A stretch of 64,000 nt of DNA. Origin: Molossus alvarezi (lineage: Eukaryota; Chordata; Mammalia; Chiroptera; Molossidae). Below, piece by piece: positions 10,592 through 22,836 of this stretch. Below the pieces are notes generated by a model. The model searched no databases, was not told where the DNA came from, and saw only the letters and a program-made list of their open reading frames with translations. Location: positions 58,273,596 through 58,337,595 of the forward strand of contig CM073889.1 in the NCBI GenBank assembly GCA_037176705.1, given 5' to 3'. Each line of letters begins with the position of its first letter. The first letter of the stretch is position 1. The translations under genes were made by a program, and so were the position numbers.

Positions 10592-13500
10592 TTGTAATAA
10601 TTTATTTTTCTATTACATTTGACATACAATATTATATTAGTTTCATGTGTATAATACAGCGATTAGACATCATATAACTTACTAAGTGATCACCCCCAAT
10701 AACTATAGTACCTATCTGACAGCATACATAATTATTACAATATTATAGACTATATTCACTATGCTGTACTTTACATCCCCACAGTCAAATATAAATCCCC
10801 ATCTATATTTCTTAATCCCATTACCATTTTCTCCCATACTCCCAACCCTCCTTCCATCTAGCAACTGTCAAAATGTTTTCTGTATCTATGAGTCTGTTTC
10901 TATTCTGCTTATTTGTTTATTATGTTTTTTAGATTCCACATATAAATAAAATCATATGGCAATTGTATTCCTCTGTCTGACTTCACTCAACAAAATACCC
11001 TCTAGGTTCATCCATGTTGTTGCAGATGGCAAGAATTCATTATTTTCTTATGGCTGAATCATAGTCCATTGTATATATGCACCATTCCTTCTTTATCATT
11101 CATTTATTGATGGACACTTAGGTTGCTTCTATATCTTGGCTACTGTAAATAATGCTATAATTAACTTATAAATGTATACGTCTTTTCAATTTAGTATTTT
11201 GGGTTTCTTCATATAAATACCCAGAAATGGAATTGCTGGGTTCTTTTTTGCCTCTTGTTATATATCCTTTGTTTTAAAGTTAATTTTATCTGGTGTAAGT
11301 ATTGCTACCCCAGCTGTTGTTTGTTTGTTTCCATTTCATGAAATATCTTTTCTACCCCTTTACTTTCAGTCTGTATATGTCTTTCAATATGAAGTGAGTC
11401 TCTTGTAGACAGCATAAGTAAGGGTATTGTTTTGTTATCCACTAAGCCACCACATGTCTTTCAGTTAAAGCACTTCATCAATTTGCATTTTAAATAAGTG
11501 TTAAGGGGATGGTGGGGGGTGAAGGGGCCTAATATATGGTGCCTTGGGGTGGTGGCACACAGTGCAATATACAGATCTTATTCTGAGTCACTACAATACA
11601 TTAAAGAAATAATAAATAAATAAATAAATAAACAAACAAACAAACAAACACAGTGTTGAAAGGTGTGTATTTATTGCCATTTTATTATTCATATGTTTGA
11701 TCTCTCTTTTTTTTCTTCTTCTTCTTCTTAAAGAAGACCCTTTAATATTTCTTGTAATACTGGTTTGATGGTGATGGAGTCCTTTGGCTTTTTCTTGTCT
11801 GGGAAGTTCTTTATCTGTCTTCAATTATAAATGATAGCTTTGTTGGGTAGAGTAATCTTGGTTGTAGGTCCTTGATTTTCACCACTTTGAATATGTACTG
11901 CCAATCCCTTCTGGTCTGCAAGGTTTTTGTTAAGAAATCAGCTGACAGTCATATGGAAGGTGGTCCCTTATAGATATCTTACTGCTTTTAAGAGTCTCTC
12001 TTTGTCTTCAACCTCTGGAATTTTAATTATGATGTGTCATAGTGTGGGCCTCTTTGGGTTCATCTTGTTTGGGATTCTGCTTCCTGGACTCATATGCCTA
12101 TATTTAAACTTTCCCATCATTCTTTTTTCACATATGATTTCAATTCCTAGCTCTCTCTTCTCTCCTTCTGGCACCTCCATGATGCAAATGTTGGTAAGCT
12201 TGAATTTGTCCCAGAGGCTCCTTATACTATCCTCATTTTTTGGACTTTTTCATTCTTTTTGTTGTTCTGATTGGTAGTTTTCCTTATTTTCCAAATCTTT
12301 GATTTGATCCTCTGCTTCATCTACTCCACTGTTGGTTCTCCATTATTAGTCATTTCAATTAATGAATGCTTCAGTGCTTACTGATTCTTTATGTTTTCTA
12401 TCTCCATTTTTATGTTTTCTATCTCTTTGCTGAAATTCTAAGGGAAGAATTCTACTCTTCCCCTAAGTTCAGTGAGTGTCCTTAAAACTAGTGTTTTAAA
12501 CTTTGTATCTGTAGATTGATTGTCTCCATTTTGCTTAGTTCTTTTTCTGGAGATTTGTTCAGTTCCTTTATTTGGGACATGTTTTGTTGTCTCCTCATTT
12601 TGCAGCCTACTTGTGTTTGTTTCTATGTATTAGGGAGAGATGCTATGTCTCTCAGGCTTGGTAGAATGGCTTTATGTAGTAGGTGTCCAATAGGGTCCAG
12701 TGGTAGAGCCTCCCTGATACTTGAGCTGAACATTTCAGGTGCACCCCCCATGTGGACTGTGTACACATCCTGCTGTAGTGGAGCCTTGACTGCTGTTGAT
12801 ACCTCAATGGCAGGGATTCATCCCCAGATCAACAGGCTGTGAGAACTGGCTATACCACTATGAAGGATTAGCTGTGCAGAGGCCAACCCCATAGAGAAGG
12901 ACTTACATTAGCAGAGCTCTGGGGCCTACTCAGTCTGCCCCTTGAGTGTATCTGTTATGGAGGTGGTTGGGTGGTGCTTCGACATGGTCTGAAGCAATCC
13001 AAAGGGTACACTGATTCTGGGGCCTCCTGGGAGGTACAAGCTAAAGTCAGCCGCTAACTGTGTCCTGTCCAAGGCCATCCAGCATGAGCTATAAAGTGAT
13101 CTGCAGATGGCTGCTATTTGTACTAGGTTTGAAATTCCCAGGAGAGGCCAAGCTGTGAACTGAGGTCAGCTGCAGCTAGTGCCGGACCTGGGGCCACTTA
13201 GCAAGTGGTATGGGGCATGCCAAGGCCAGATGCTGCTTTTTTAAAGATTTTAGGAAAGTTCAAGGCATGAACCAAGACAGACCATTGTATGGAAAGGCCA
13301 CTGGAAACAGCTTGGGTGGTCCCAAAAGTTGGGTGGGGCAAGGTCTCAGGTCACCAGGGAAGAGAAAACAGTATGAGCCAGATTCTTGGAGTCTCAGATA
13401 CGGCATCCACCTGCCAGTTCTGTGTAGGGAGGACTCAGCAAAGGAACTATGGCCTCTCAGCACTTCTGTCTGGGGAAAAGTTGCACCTCCAGCTTTTGTC

Positions 13501-13912
13501 CTGATGCCAAACAATTAAGTTCTTTCCCTGGTGCCTTTCAAGCTGTTTCTTCAGTGCTTGAGCTCAAGCAAGTGAGCCCAAGTAAGTCTGTGTGTGGGCC
13601 CTTTAAGAGGAATACCTGGTACTCCAGAAGCCCTCCATCTCACTCAGCCACAATCCTCCCTGGTTTTTACAGTCAAAAGTTATAGGGACTTCTTTTTTTG
13701 GCACTGAAACCCTGGGCTTGGGGAGCCCAATGGGGATCTGGAACCTCTTGCTCCTCAGAGGTGACTTCCAGAGTTGAGATTTTTAACTGCCACACAAGGG
13801 TAAGGGACCAGCCAGGTCCAAGTCTCCACTCCTCCTACCAGTATCGATGTGGCTTCTTCTTTATATCCTTAGTTGTAAGACTTCTGTTCAGCTAGATTTC
13901 AGGTGGTCAGGC
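10592..13912 (-). mobile_element. Decayed L1, internally deleted, with 5'UTR
   Basis: Read on the minus strand: 5'UTR (13912 to about 12600) related to that at 40422 and 63147, ORF1 (about 12600-11700), the ORF2 N-terminus (MAINTHLS-like near 11680), part of the endonuclease (11500-11255), then a jump to the last part of ORF2 and the 3'UTR (11250-10592). Roughly 3 kb of ORF2, including the whole RT core, is missing. TGTAT..TTA.TTAT-like sequence at both ends (near 10576 and 13913) may be a decayed target-site duplication. Many stops; not functional. Confidence 0.85.
11506..11650 (+). mobile_element. Short poly(A) retrocopy of unknown source inside L1
   Basis: About 145 bp (GGGGCCTAATATATGGTGCC onward) ending in (AAAT)n(AAAC)n. 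It interrupts the start of ORF2 of the surrounding L1 and is flanked by AGTGTTAAGG (near 11496-11505) and AGTGTTGAAAGG (near 11652-11663). It is in the opposite orientation to its host L1. Source not recognised. Confidence 0.6.
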
Positions 13913-16329
13913 TGTATATTACTTATTTCCATTTACCAAGAAATTAACCCAATGTCTAACATATAACAGTAATATAGAGAAAATTTCATATATGCATCAA
14001 TTGCTCACCAAAAATGAAATAAAGTTTTTACTATCTATCAGGTATAATATAATCACATACATCTAACCATATGTTTAAGGAATCTAATGGGCAAGGTTAT
14101 AAATTTCATTCTTCCCTAAAGTAAAGCTACTGCCAAACCTGTATTACTCCATCCATTGGATTTTTAAAACTCTTCCCATCAGAAAACTCAACCCAAGAAA
14201 TCACTCTGTTCTTTCTTATTTCTCTCTAGAATGTTTTGGACTCCTAAACATTGATTTGAACACCAAACTTCCTATTCCCCAATTCAGAGAGAAGCACACC
14301 TCCCATAGGCTCTATTGACACCCAGGGCCATCACCCCAATTATAACTGGGGCTTTACCTGTCAGCAAGTGGCAAGAATCAGGCATAAACATAACTCAAAA
14401 ATAGTTCATCATTGATGCACTAGATGGGAACTGACAACACTTCTGTCATCAGAAGTAGGTTATAAAAATTATTACCTTTCCTTGTCATTAGTTTTATGAA
14501 CTGTTCCCAATAATGAGCTGAATCATTCCTTCATGCAGAAAGGGATTAAAAAATCAATATTGTAACAGTCAGAGGCAAAGAGACAGGGCAGACGTGCACA
14601 TTAAATGTCAAAATGCACTCAGCCAACTCAAAGGAAATTCTTCAGAAAAGGCTACAGGTTCAAGAGTGCAGGGCTTGAGGACACTGGTCAGAGTAGCCAC
14701 CGAGAACAAATGGGCAGCCAGCTCACTTGGACAGCAACTGTGACTGGTCTGCCTCGGGGTGAAACCTGGCCTCCTTGCAAGGAGGGTGTGCTGTGATCCT
14801 AACACCCTTAAGTGTCTGCCTTGCAGGCTCCTCTAATCCTTGCATCTGGAAGATGCAGATAAAGAAAAAAAAATGCTCTATGCTTCTGTTGAGGTTCTTC
14901 TCTCCAATTTTCTCCTCCTATTTAAATTCTCCAAAGTAGTTTGAAATTATCTCCACTATAAGCATATGCTAACGAAGACACCAAAATGGAAGTGATAGCT
15001 AAAGCTTCATTCAGCATTTAAGTAAGTACCTTCTGCCCCTACTGACTTATAGAACAGGGTCTAGTACTAGCTTCCCTTCTCTGTTCTCACTGAGTATTGA
15101 ATATAGTTGTAAGCCTTTAAAACTGGGCTCTGCATCTGCTCTAGCACCAAGCAACAGAAACCAACTCCAGCTAACTGAAGCAAAGAAGAATTGATGGCAG
15201 GCTACCAGCAGACAATCTAATCCTCAAGAAGGCAGGAAGACCAGACAGAAACTAAGGGCAGCCTCACAGGATGAAGTCTTGGTCAGCCATGCAACAAACA
15301 ACCCCACCCTGGCTTCCTCACTCACCCAAAATTACAAGTCCCTGAAGAGTGAATGTGACTGGCTGCCCTTAGGCCCTGGGCCCAGATCTTACCTGTATTG
15401 TGGCTGGGAAGGGGGGGTGTGGGGGGGTGTGGAGATCTAGCTTCCATAGAGAAAGTTGGGCATTAGAAGTACAATCCCAGTAAGATAATACAACATCAGG
15501 AAACAAGTAAGTTCCCAAAAGAAAACAGGCACCAAATGCATGAAGAAATGGATGCTGAACAATCAAAAAACTCAATGGAAAAAATATCCTTGGGTGAGAA
15601 TTAACCAAAAAAGGGAGAGGGATGCCTCCAAAAGCAATTACCAAACATCTTCAAAACAAAGGAAGTCACTTGCTTCACTATTCCCTGGGAACTCTGGTTC
15701 GGAAGAGCATTATCCATCCAAAGATTTGGGGTCAGGAATCAAGTAAGGATGTTATCTCCTTTACTCTAAAGTTATCCTTCATTTAAAAGAACCTACACAC
15801 TTGTACTGAAGGTCATTTATGTTGCTTCCCACTTGTACAGGTTCTCTTCCTAGGACAGTCTTGAAGGAGCAGGGCCCAGCTCTCTCCTTTGTAGGTGGAG
15901 AAGGGAAGCTGTGAATTCCCTTTCTCTATAAGTAACACATTCCAGGTGAGAATAAAGAGTTAACACATTTAGAAGCTGCAATTTCCCAGGCTAGATGACT
16001 ACCCTAGGAGGCCAACCTTTTTTCCTCATGCCATACTGATTAAATCTTCATCTCCAGAACCAGGGTCCTTTTGACTTGGTTTTCAGGCAACCTGGAGAGG
16101 GTTTCAGACAACCTGCCTGCCCCTCAGAGACTAACTGCGAGCACCTCTAAAACTGCGTTCTCACCTGTTTCTCTCTACATTAATTGATTCTTCATCAATA
16201 TGCCACGGGGTTTTAAAAACACAAGTCAAATTATATTGGTATGAACTTCTGGGAATCCTCTTCAGTTTCATAGTTGCCTTGGGCTATATTGTGGGTTAAC
16301 GATTTAAGGTGGCCAAGGTTTTCTCTAAT
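13913..16329. other. Intron 4, nothing recognised
   Basis: About 2.4 kb without an assignable repeat or exon. A G-rich stretch (15409-15432) is present. Confidence 0.45.
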
Positions 16330-16670
16330 CTGTCTTCACACCTCGCTCACTTCTTCTCAGTGTCCCATCACCCCCTGGATATCCACCTATTTCAGCCTAG
16401 CTTCTCCCTCAGCCTGAGGGCTCCACATTGCTTAAGGCTGAGGTCAAATGCCATCTCTTCCACCAGCAGTTGGCACCACTGCCTTTGGATTCCCAAGCAT
16501 ATTATCTTTACCTCAATTTCACATCTAATGTAACCAATTTGGGCTTTTTCAAAGTTTTTGATGTAAGTTTGTCTTCCCCACTACACTGAAAAGTTCCCAA
16601 AGGAGAGAGTCCTACATTGTTCATATTTCCCAGAGGGCCTAGTTCAACTAACATTTCTTATGTAACTACT
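16330..16670 (+). repeat. L2 relic
   Basis: CTGAGGTCAAATGCCATCTC and CACTACACTGAAAAGTTCCC lie in the order of L2 3' sequence. Diverged. Confidence 0.5.
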
Positions 16671-16734
16671 GCACACTTTGACATCAGTGCACTTACAGCA
16701 GAATGAGTCCTAACTAATAGACTCCCATCAGTTA

Positions 16735-16965
16735 AGTGTATTAATAACAATAACAGCAACAATAGCACACATTCATGATCTGCCAGGGAGCACTAAGCCC
16801 TGCAGTTACTTATCACCTCCACTGATCCCTTGGGCAATACTGTGTCAGACACCCTGATCCTTGACCAAGGCAGATGGACATGAGAGGATATGCCCATGCT
16901 AACAAGTAGGGAGCTAGGATTCACACCCAGGCTGCCTAACTCTACAAGCTTAACATCTCATTTAT
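16735..16965 (-). repeat. MIR relic
   Basis: Reverse-oriented MIR: CATTCATGATCTGCCAGGGA near one end and GGAGCTAGGATTCACACCCAGGCT-like tRNA-side sequence near the other. Confidence 0.65.
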
Positions 16966-17334
16966 GACATGACCCCAAGACCCAGTCCTCTCCCTTCACA
17001 CCATCCTGGCACACATTCCACTGCCACACTTATACCTGTCAAGTTTCAGAGCAGAACCAGGCCATCGAATGATCCAGCTCTTACACTATAGTTCTGAGGC
17101 CCCACAGACTGAAAACAAGACCAGAGGTAACAAAGCATATCAGTACCAGAACAAGAGTTATAAGAACTCAAAATCCTGGTCCCTAAAAATACACCCTTTC
17201 CACAAAGGAGACTCGAATAACATCAGATGGACAACCTGGGTCCCGGGCTTCAGACAGATCAGGTCCCAGGCCTGACCTCTGCTTCCCTGTATTGCTAGAG
17301 CATAAAAGGCCAGCTCAGGAAGATTTGCACTCAC
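16966..17334. other. Intron 4 next to exon 4
   Basis: No repeat recognised. It contains the 5' end of intron 4 with the donor GTGAGT on the minus strand. Confidence 0.6.
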
Positions 17335-17467
17335 CAGCAGGGCTGACTTCTGCTTCTCCTGGTCAATGCTGTCCTCCCCTCGGTGCAGGGATGCACTCCA
17401 GTGCTTCATGGTTGCCTCTCTTTCCTTCATCGCCACCTGAAACGGCTCATTCTGCTTTTGTTTATAC
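17335..17467 (-). CDS. CHCHD6: MIC25 (CHCHD6) exon 4
   Basis: A 133-nt exon follows a strong pyrimidine-rich acceptor (CTCTCCTGGCACAG) and ends in CTG before a near-perfect donor GTGAGT (17334-17329). One base completes an Arg codon, then 44 codons follow: YKQKQNEPFQVAMKERE at the start, KHWSASLHRGEDSID in the middle, QEKQKSALL at the end. It is the start of the charged coiled-coil region of MIC25. Compared with the human protein as I recall it, a few residues between the YEQE and FQVA blocks appear to be missing. No stop is present, and it ends in phase 0. The exons for the rest of the coiled coil and the CHCH domain (twin Cys-x9-Cys) are not in the window, so the gene continues to the left of position 1. 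Confidence 0.9.
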
Positions 17468-18039
17468 CTGTGCCAGGAGAGACATGGGAGAAACGGGTGC
17501 AGATATAATGACGTGGCAGAAGGTAGCCAAGAAAAAGTTTATGTACTCATTTTAGCTGGCCAGGGGACTGGGATCTGTGGGCCAATAGAACTCTGAAGTT
17601 GATCTCTTAGAGGTCAGGCATCAGTGACAGTCCCCAAGGCAAGGGGATACAGTGACACTTTAGAACAATATAGATTAATTAGGAACAGAAGGAAAGATGA
17701 CCACCAAGTGAGGAATCAGGCAGCCATATGCCAAATGAAAGATTCTTGGGGCAGAATTTCAATCCCTCACTAGCCACTCTTTCAAAGTGGGTCAGAAGGT
17801 GGAAAGCCCACCTTCCCTGCCTCCACTTGAGAACTTGAAGGTTTTTAGATAATAGCAGCCCTTTGCTTTGAACATGTAATTAATTCTTCATTCTGAATCT
17901 GTTCCTAACCTTTGACCTCCTTCTGGGCTTTCTTTCCAGTAAAATAATCCTAAAGAGAGAAAAAAGTTACTATAACCAAGATGTTGTTAGTATTATTTAT
18001 CGTAGTATAAAAAATGCAAACAACTGAAATGTCTTTTAA

Positions 18040-18430
18040 CTTGACCTTGACTGTTGGACATCTGGTATAATCACATAATGGTATACTATATCATCATTAG
18101 AAAATACATTATTTTACTTGTCTATAGGTTGAATCTAAAAATTGAGAACCAATAAACTACTTTTACCAATAAAAATGTTTACAAAGCAGGAGTAACAAAT
18201 CGAAAAATGTATAATACTAAGTGAAAACAGCAAAATATAAAATTATGTATGACTGAAACAATAATCCTAAACTAGAGAAAAGAACACATTTGAAAGAAAC
18301 ACTCCAAAATACTAATAGTGGTTGTCTTGAAATGACAAATCTATAGATTTTTTTTCATTTTATATATTTTCTAAATCTTTCATTAGCATGTATTACTTGA
18401 TCATTTTTTAACTGTTTAAAAGTACCAAAA
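18040..18430 (+). repeat. Ancient L1 3' relic
   Basis: Pattern of old L1M 3' ends: a TGGTATACTATATCATCATTAGAAAA-type motif, AATACTAAGTGAAAACAGCA, and ATTTTCTAAATCTTTCATTA. Very diverged. Confidence 0.5.
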
Positions 18431-18614
18431 AAGGGGGTTCAGGTTAGTTGTTCTTAAAGAGGCCTCTTAGAATTAGTGAGGTAAAATTCTTAGACCCACA
18501 TGGCTGAACTACTAGAGGGAGAAAATCAACTGTGGCCGACACTGCCCCTCCTAAACAAACTCACTGGTCTTTTGACACAGAGACCAGCGTCTCAAGGGTG
18601 TTGAAGAAGTTGAT

Positions 18615-18870
18615 CAATAACAACTACAGTTAATATTCACTGAGAACTCTGTGCCAGGCACTGTGTGTGCTCTTTATATGCATTAACATATTTCATCACG
18701 ACAATACTCCAATGAAAGAGTTACTCAAACTATATCCTTCTCAGAGGCTTAGAGAGATGCAGTGATTTTCAGGGTCACATTACCAGTAAGTTGCAAAATC
18801 AGAATACAAAACTGCATTCCAGGAGGGCTTCCATGCCTTAACCAATGTTCTACAAGCCATGTTGGGGGTG
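18615..18870 (-). repeat. MIR relic
   Basis: TTCACTGAGAACTCTGTGCCAGGCACTGTG and CAGAGGCTTAGAGAGATGCAGTG mark a reverse-oriented MIR with most of its length kept. Confidence 0.8.
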
Positions 18871-19292
18871 GGGGGACGGGTCCCAATTCAATTCAGAGGT
18901 ATGGCCAGCTCTCCAGTGTTTAACCTATGCTGATGGAAAGTCACCAACATTCTGGAGTCAAGTCCATCTCACCAACTACGGTTAGAATTGTAAGGGTTCC
19001 ACTTTCTCCTTCCTATCTCTAAAAATATTCCTGCATATGTACACAAGCACAGAAGGTCCAGACACTCAACTATTTAGTCTTGAAAATATTAGCAATCAAC
19101 TCCGACATGCCCCTTTCGGTGATTCTTCATCTTTAAACTAGGACCAGTACCACCTGGGTTTTCGTGCAATCTGAATAAGACAAAATATGTGAGACAAACC
19201 CTAGAACCTTCAGGTCAGAGAAAGGTCCCAAGTCAGGAAAGAGCATTCAGCCAGAACATCGAAGACAGGGGTGAATAGGCACTCACATTCAC

Positions 19293-19365
19293 CTCTTAAG
19301 GAGATCCTCATCCACCCCCGAGGGCGGCTGGTCACCACCATATGCCGACCTGGGCAGTTTGGAGT
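19293..19365 (-). CDS. CHCHD6: MIC25 (CHCHD6) exon 3
   Basis: A 73-nt exon lies between the acceptor CCCTTTGCAG and the donor GTGAAT (19292-19287). It enters in phase 1: the single G left by exon 2 plus AC gives an Asp codon. It has 23 full codons (SKLPRSAYGGDQPPSGVDED then LLK) and leaves AG, completed by the G of exon 4 to an Arg codon. The pattern LPRS..GG.QPSG matches the variable linker of mammalian CHCHD6 just before the coiled coil. The donor has A at +5, which is weak by consensus. The phase match on both sides is strong support. The longer open frame that covers this region (19210-19506) is in a different reading frame and is a shadow. Confidence 0.9.
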
Positions 19366-20761
19366 CTGCAAAGGGACAAGAAGAAAGGGCCTATCAGTAA
19401 CACCCAGGAAAAATGAAGATATTGTGGTCATCCAGTAAAGGAGTTCAAGAGTGCACTCCCATGGATGGACATGCCCCAGAGATGGACACATCCTTGATCC
19501 AGCCATTCGGGAGAGAGATAGCCAAAGGCCTTCTGCTTCCTCATTCTACACCAGGACCTCTTGCTGCATGGGATTGGCAGTAAGTAGAACTATTTGAATG
19601 CAGTGTTTCAAATCCATCCCTGCTCACTCTACAATTACTTGGAATCTAGGTTATCTACTAAACACAGGCCAGAAACAGCTAAGGGACTGCTTTATGCTTC
19701 ATGCTGAAAGGACATCCTCCAGGGTCTGGGTTTGACAGGGAGGAGGGGAGGGGAGGAGGTTCTTTAAATCTTGTTTCCCTTAGTATCTATCCCATTCTAT
19801 GAATTTCTAATCCTGAATGTGGCAAACACCCCCATTAATGGCATTTTATATATTATTTAACCTGGATCACCTCTAGTATTATTGGGTTCTTTAAGTGGTC
19901 ATAAACTTGGAGATTTCTGAGCAAATCCAATTCACTCTACTCTCTTTACCGCTTGGTGATACTCCAAAGGTTTTGTTCTTCTCCTTCCTCCAGACTTTAT
20001 CCTTCCCAAACCATCTCTCAGCCAAATTTCAACACTTTCTGTGGCCTTGGCCAAATGTCCTACACCTCCATCATAGGATTCTAAAGTGACAGTAACTAGG
20101 ACTGCATAAAATATTTTAGAACCAAGATTTGTGAAAGAATATGTGAGGATTTGCTATTCACTTCCAAGACCTTTTAAAGCATGCTGAACTCACAGACTGG
20201 AGCACTCAACCCTTCAGAAAGCCATTTCCAAAAGTAATTATCCTATGAGTCCCACTTTCAGACTCCCTACAGAAGGATGGACACAGCAGTGCTCCAACCT
20301 GCAAAGAGGGCACAGCTAAATGCTCCATAGTAACATCTCAGATACTCAAATGAAAATAAAAAATAGAATACTTCTGACTAGTTCTTATTTTGACATTAAT
20401 GCTCCCTGTTCTTACTTATGTGCTTACAATAGCTTTAAGGTATAATTAATCCTATTTTTGCTTTTTATACAATTTTCCTATTTTATCACTACAAAAATAA
20501 TACATCAATCCATTGTGGAAAATGTAGACTAATCTACACGCCAACCTTCCATGTACGAGCCTGCCCACGGTAATGCTCATTATTTAATATATATATGACT
20601 TTAGTCATTAGTAAAGTTGAGAATATCATTACATGTATATGATCATTTGTGTACATTTTCTATTAAAAACCTTTAAGAACTCTTTGTACATTAAGACTAC
20701 CAATATGCTGTCATGTTATAATATTTCCCTAGTTTATTATTCATTCTTTTTAAAAATTTTC
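19366..20761. other. Intron 2, exon 3-proximal part
   Basis: No exon or clear repeat. The last 300 bp are AT-rich and may be an old repeat cut by the L1 at 20762, since similar AT-rich sequence continues after it. Confidence 0.45.
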
Positions 20762-21943
20762 TTAAATATATTTATTAATTAATGTTTTATACAGATGTTC
20801 CGCCTTTGTCCCCCACTGACACCCTCTTCTCAATCCCACCTACCTCCTCATCCCCCACAACATTGTTGTCTATGTCCATTGGTTATGCATATATGCATAT
20901 AAGCTCTTTAGTTTATCTCTTCCCTCCCCCCACCGACCTCCTCTGAGGTTTGTCAGTCTATGTCTCTGGGTCTATTTTGTTCTGCTTATTTTGTTCATTA
21001 TATTCCACAAATAGGTGAGATCATGTGATACTTCTCTTTCTCTGATTGGCTTATTTCACTTAGTATAACACTTTGCAAGACTCTCCATGTCGTCTCAAAG
21101 GATAAGAGATCCTTCTTTCTTATAGCTGCATAATGTTCCATTGTGTATATGTATCATAGCTTTTTCATCCACTCATCTATTGGTGGACACTTGGGCTGTT
21201 TCCAGATCTTAGCTATTGTAAATAGTGTTGCTATGAAAATAGGGGTACATATTTTCTTCCTGATTGGTGTTTCAGGCTTCTTGGGATATATTTCTAGAAA
21301 TGTGGTCACTGGGCCAAATGGCAATTCAATTTTTAATATTTTGAGGAAATAACATATTGTTTTCCATAGTGGCTGCACCAGTCTGCATTCCCATGGTCAG
21401 TGTACTCGAGTCCCTTTTTCTTCATACTCTCACCAGCACTTGTTTGATGATTTGTTGATGGCAGCCATTCTGGCAGGTGTGAGGTGATATCTGATAGTCA
21501 TTTTAATTTGCCTCTCTCTGGTGATTAGTGACATTGAGCATTTTTTCATAAGTTTCTTGACCATTTGTATGTCCTTTTTAGAGAGCTGTCTATTTAGGTC
21601 CTCTGCCCATTTTTAATTGGGTTCTTTGCCTTCCTTTTGTTGAGCTGTATGAGTACTCTATATATTTGGAAATCAACCCTTTATCTGATGTATCATTGGC
21701 AATTATGTTCTCCCATATAGTGGGGTTCCCTTTCCATTTTGATGCTTGTTTCTTTTGCTGTGCAGAAACTTTTTAGTTTGATGTAGTCCCATGTATTCAT
21801 TTTTTTCATTTGTTTCTCTTGACTGAGGTGTTGTACCAGTGAAAATTCTGCTGTATGTGATGTCTGAAATTTTGTTGCCTAAATTTTCTTCTAAGATTTT
21901 TATGGATTTGTGTGTCACATTTAAGTCTTTTATCCATTTTATT
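20762..21943 (-). mobile_element. 5'-truncated L1 (ORF2 C-terminus and 3'UTR)
   Basis: The 3' tail (TTATTAATTAATG on the plus strand) is at the left. The minus strand encodes ORF2 C-terminal pieces such as [20 protein letters not shown] in broken frames. The copy starts in the region encoding the [14 protein letters not shown] segment. Frameshifts and stops throughout. Confidence 0.9.
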
Positions 21944-22836
21944 CTTCATTTATTTTTTCTAAACTGTCTCTAATTTCTTATAGTTATATTACCCACTTTT
22001 CTTCATAATTTAGGATTTCTTCACTTGATGTAATGCTTAGAAAGTCAACTTATTGTACTTTTATGTACTGCTGTACTTTTCTGGCTGCCATTCTTATCTT
22101 TAAATCTTACATTGCCTCTGACATTTATTTTGAGGTATGGTGTAACATAGAATTTAATTTTAACTTATTTTTCTAATTTATTCTATCACTAAAATGAAAG
22201 CAAATATTGATTTTAAAAGTAAAAAAAATTTAAATTAGTCAACTTCAAAACAGTCCATTTATGCTCAGAATTCTATTTTTTCAGAATTCAGAAATTCAAA
22301 AGTCACACTCATTTAAACAGCAAAATGCTTTGTAATAGTTAAAACCAAATGACAAATGAGAGCCACAATTCTTGCTTCTTAAACTACTGAAACTTACCAA
22401 AATTGAAGTAAGTACTTCCTTTATCATCCAAAGCTGAAATTGATGTGTGAATAATACATTGTAGCAATTTTTGCATTTTTCATTACTTCTCCCTCTCACC
22501 ACTTAATTCCCTGGGTTAATTTAGACCCACTTCAACTCATCAGTTAGCTAGAGAGAGCCTGGAGCTAGCCCTTTTGATAAAGGTCTTGTGTGAGTTTTGA
22601 GAACCTCACTCAGCCCCTTCACTAATAGAATATTCAAAAATATCTTGAGGTGGGTCCAAATCCAGGAAGTGATATGCACTAAAGCTCAGGAAGCCCTGAG
22701 GTAGACAATACAGGGGAAGGAGTATAGCAGGCCTGGACAGGACCCTAGTCATAAGGATGAGCCAGAGCTCCCTAGCCACTGTGTGGAGGTCTCCAAGACT
22801 GGCCCCTAAGCATGACCCTGACACCTCTCCTTCACT
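21944..22836. other. Intron 2, AT-rich, nothing recognised
   Basis: AT-rich intronic sequence between two L1 copies. No exon seen. Confidence 0.45.

Larger units (their letters stand above)
17468..19292 (-). other. CHCHD6: CHCHD6 intron 3
   Basis: Short intron of 1825 bp. It holds an ancient L1 3' relic (about 18040-18430) and a MIR (about 18615-18870); the rest is unassigned. Confidence 0.85.

Noticed and set aside
1..17334. Exons 5 and later of CHCHD6 (distal coiled coil, CHCH domain)
   Set aside because: I looked on the minus strand for the YKEQLERIE-like and twin-cysteine segments and found none; they are probably outside the window.
19210..19506. 98-codon minus-strand frame as the coding frame of exon 3
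   Set aside because: It is in a different frame from the one that joins exons 2 and 4 and matches MIC25.
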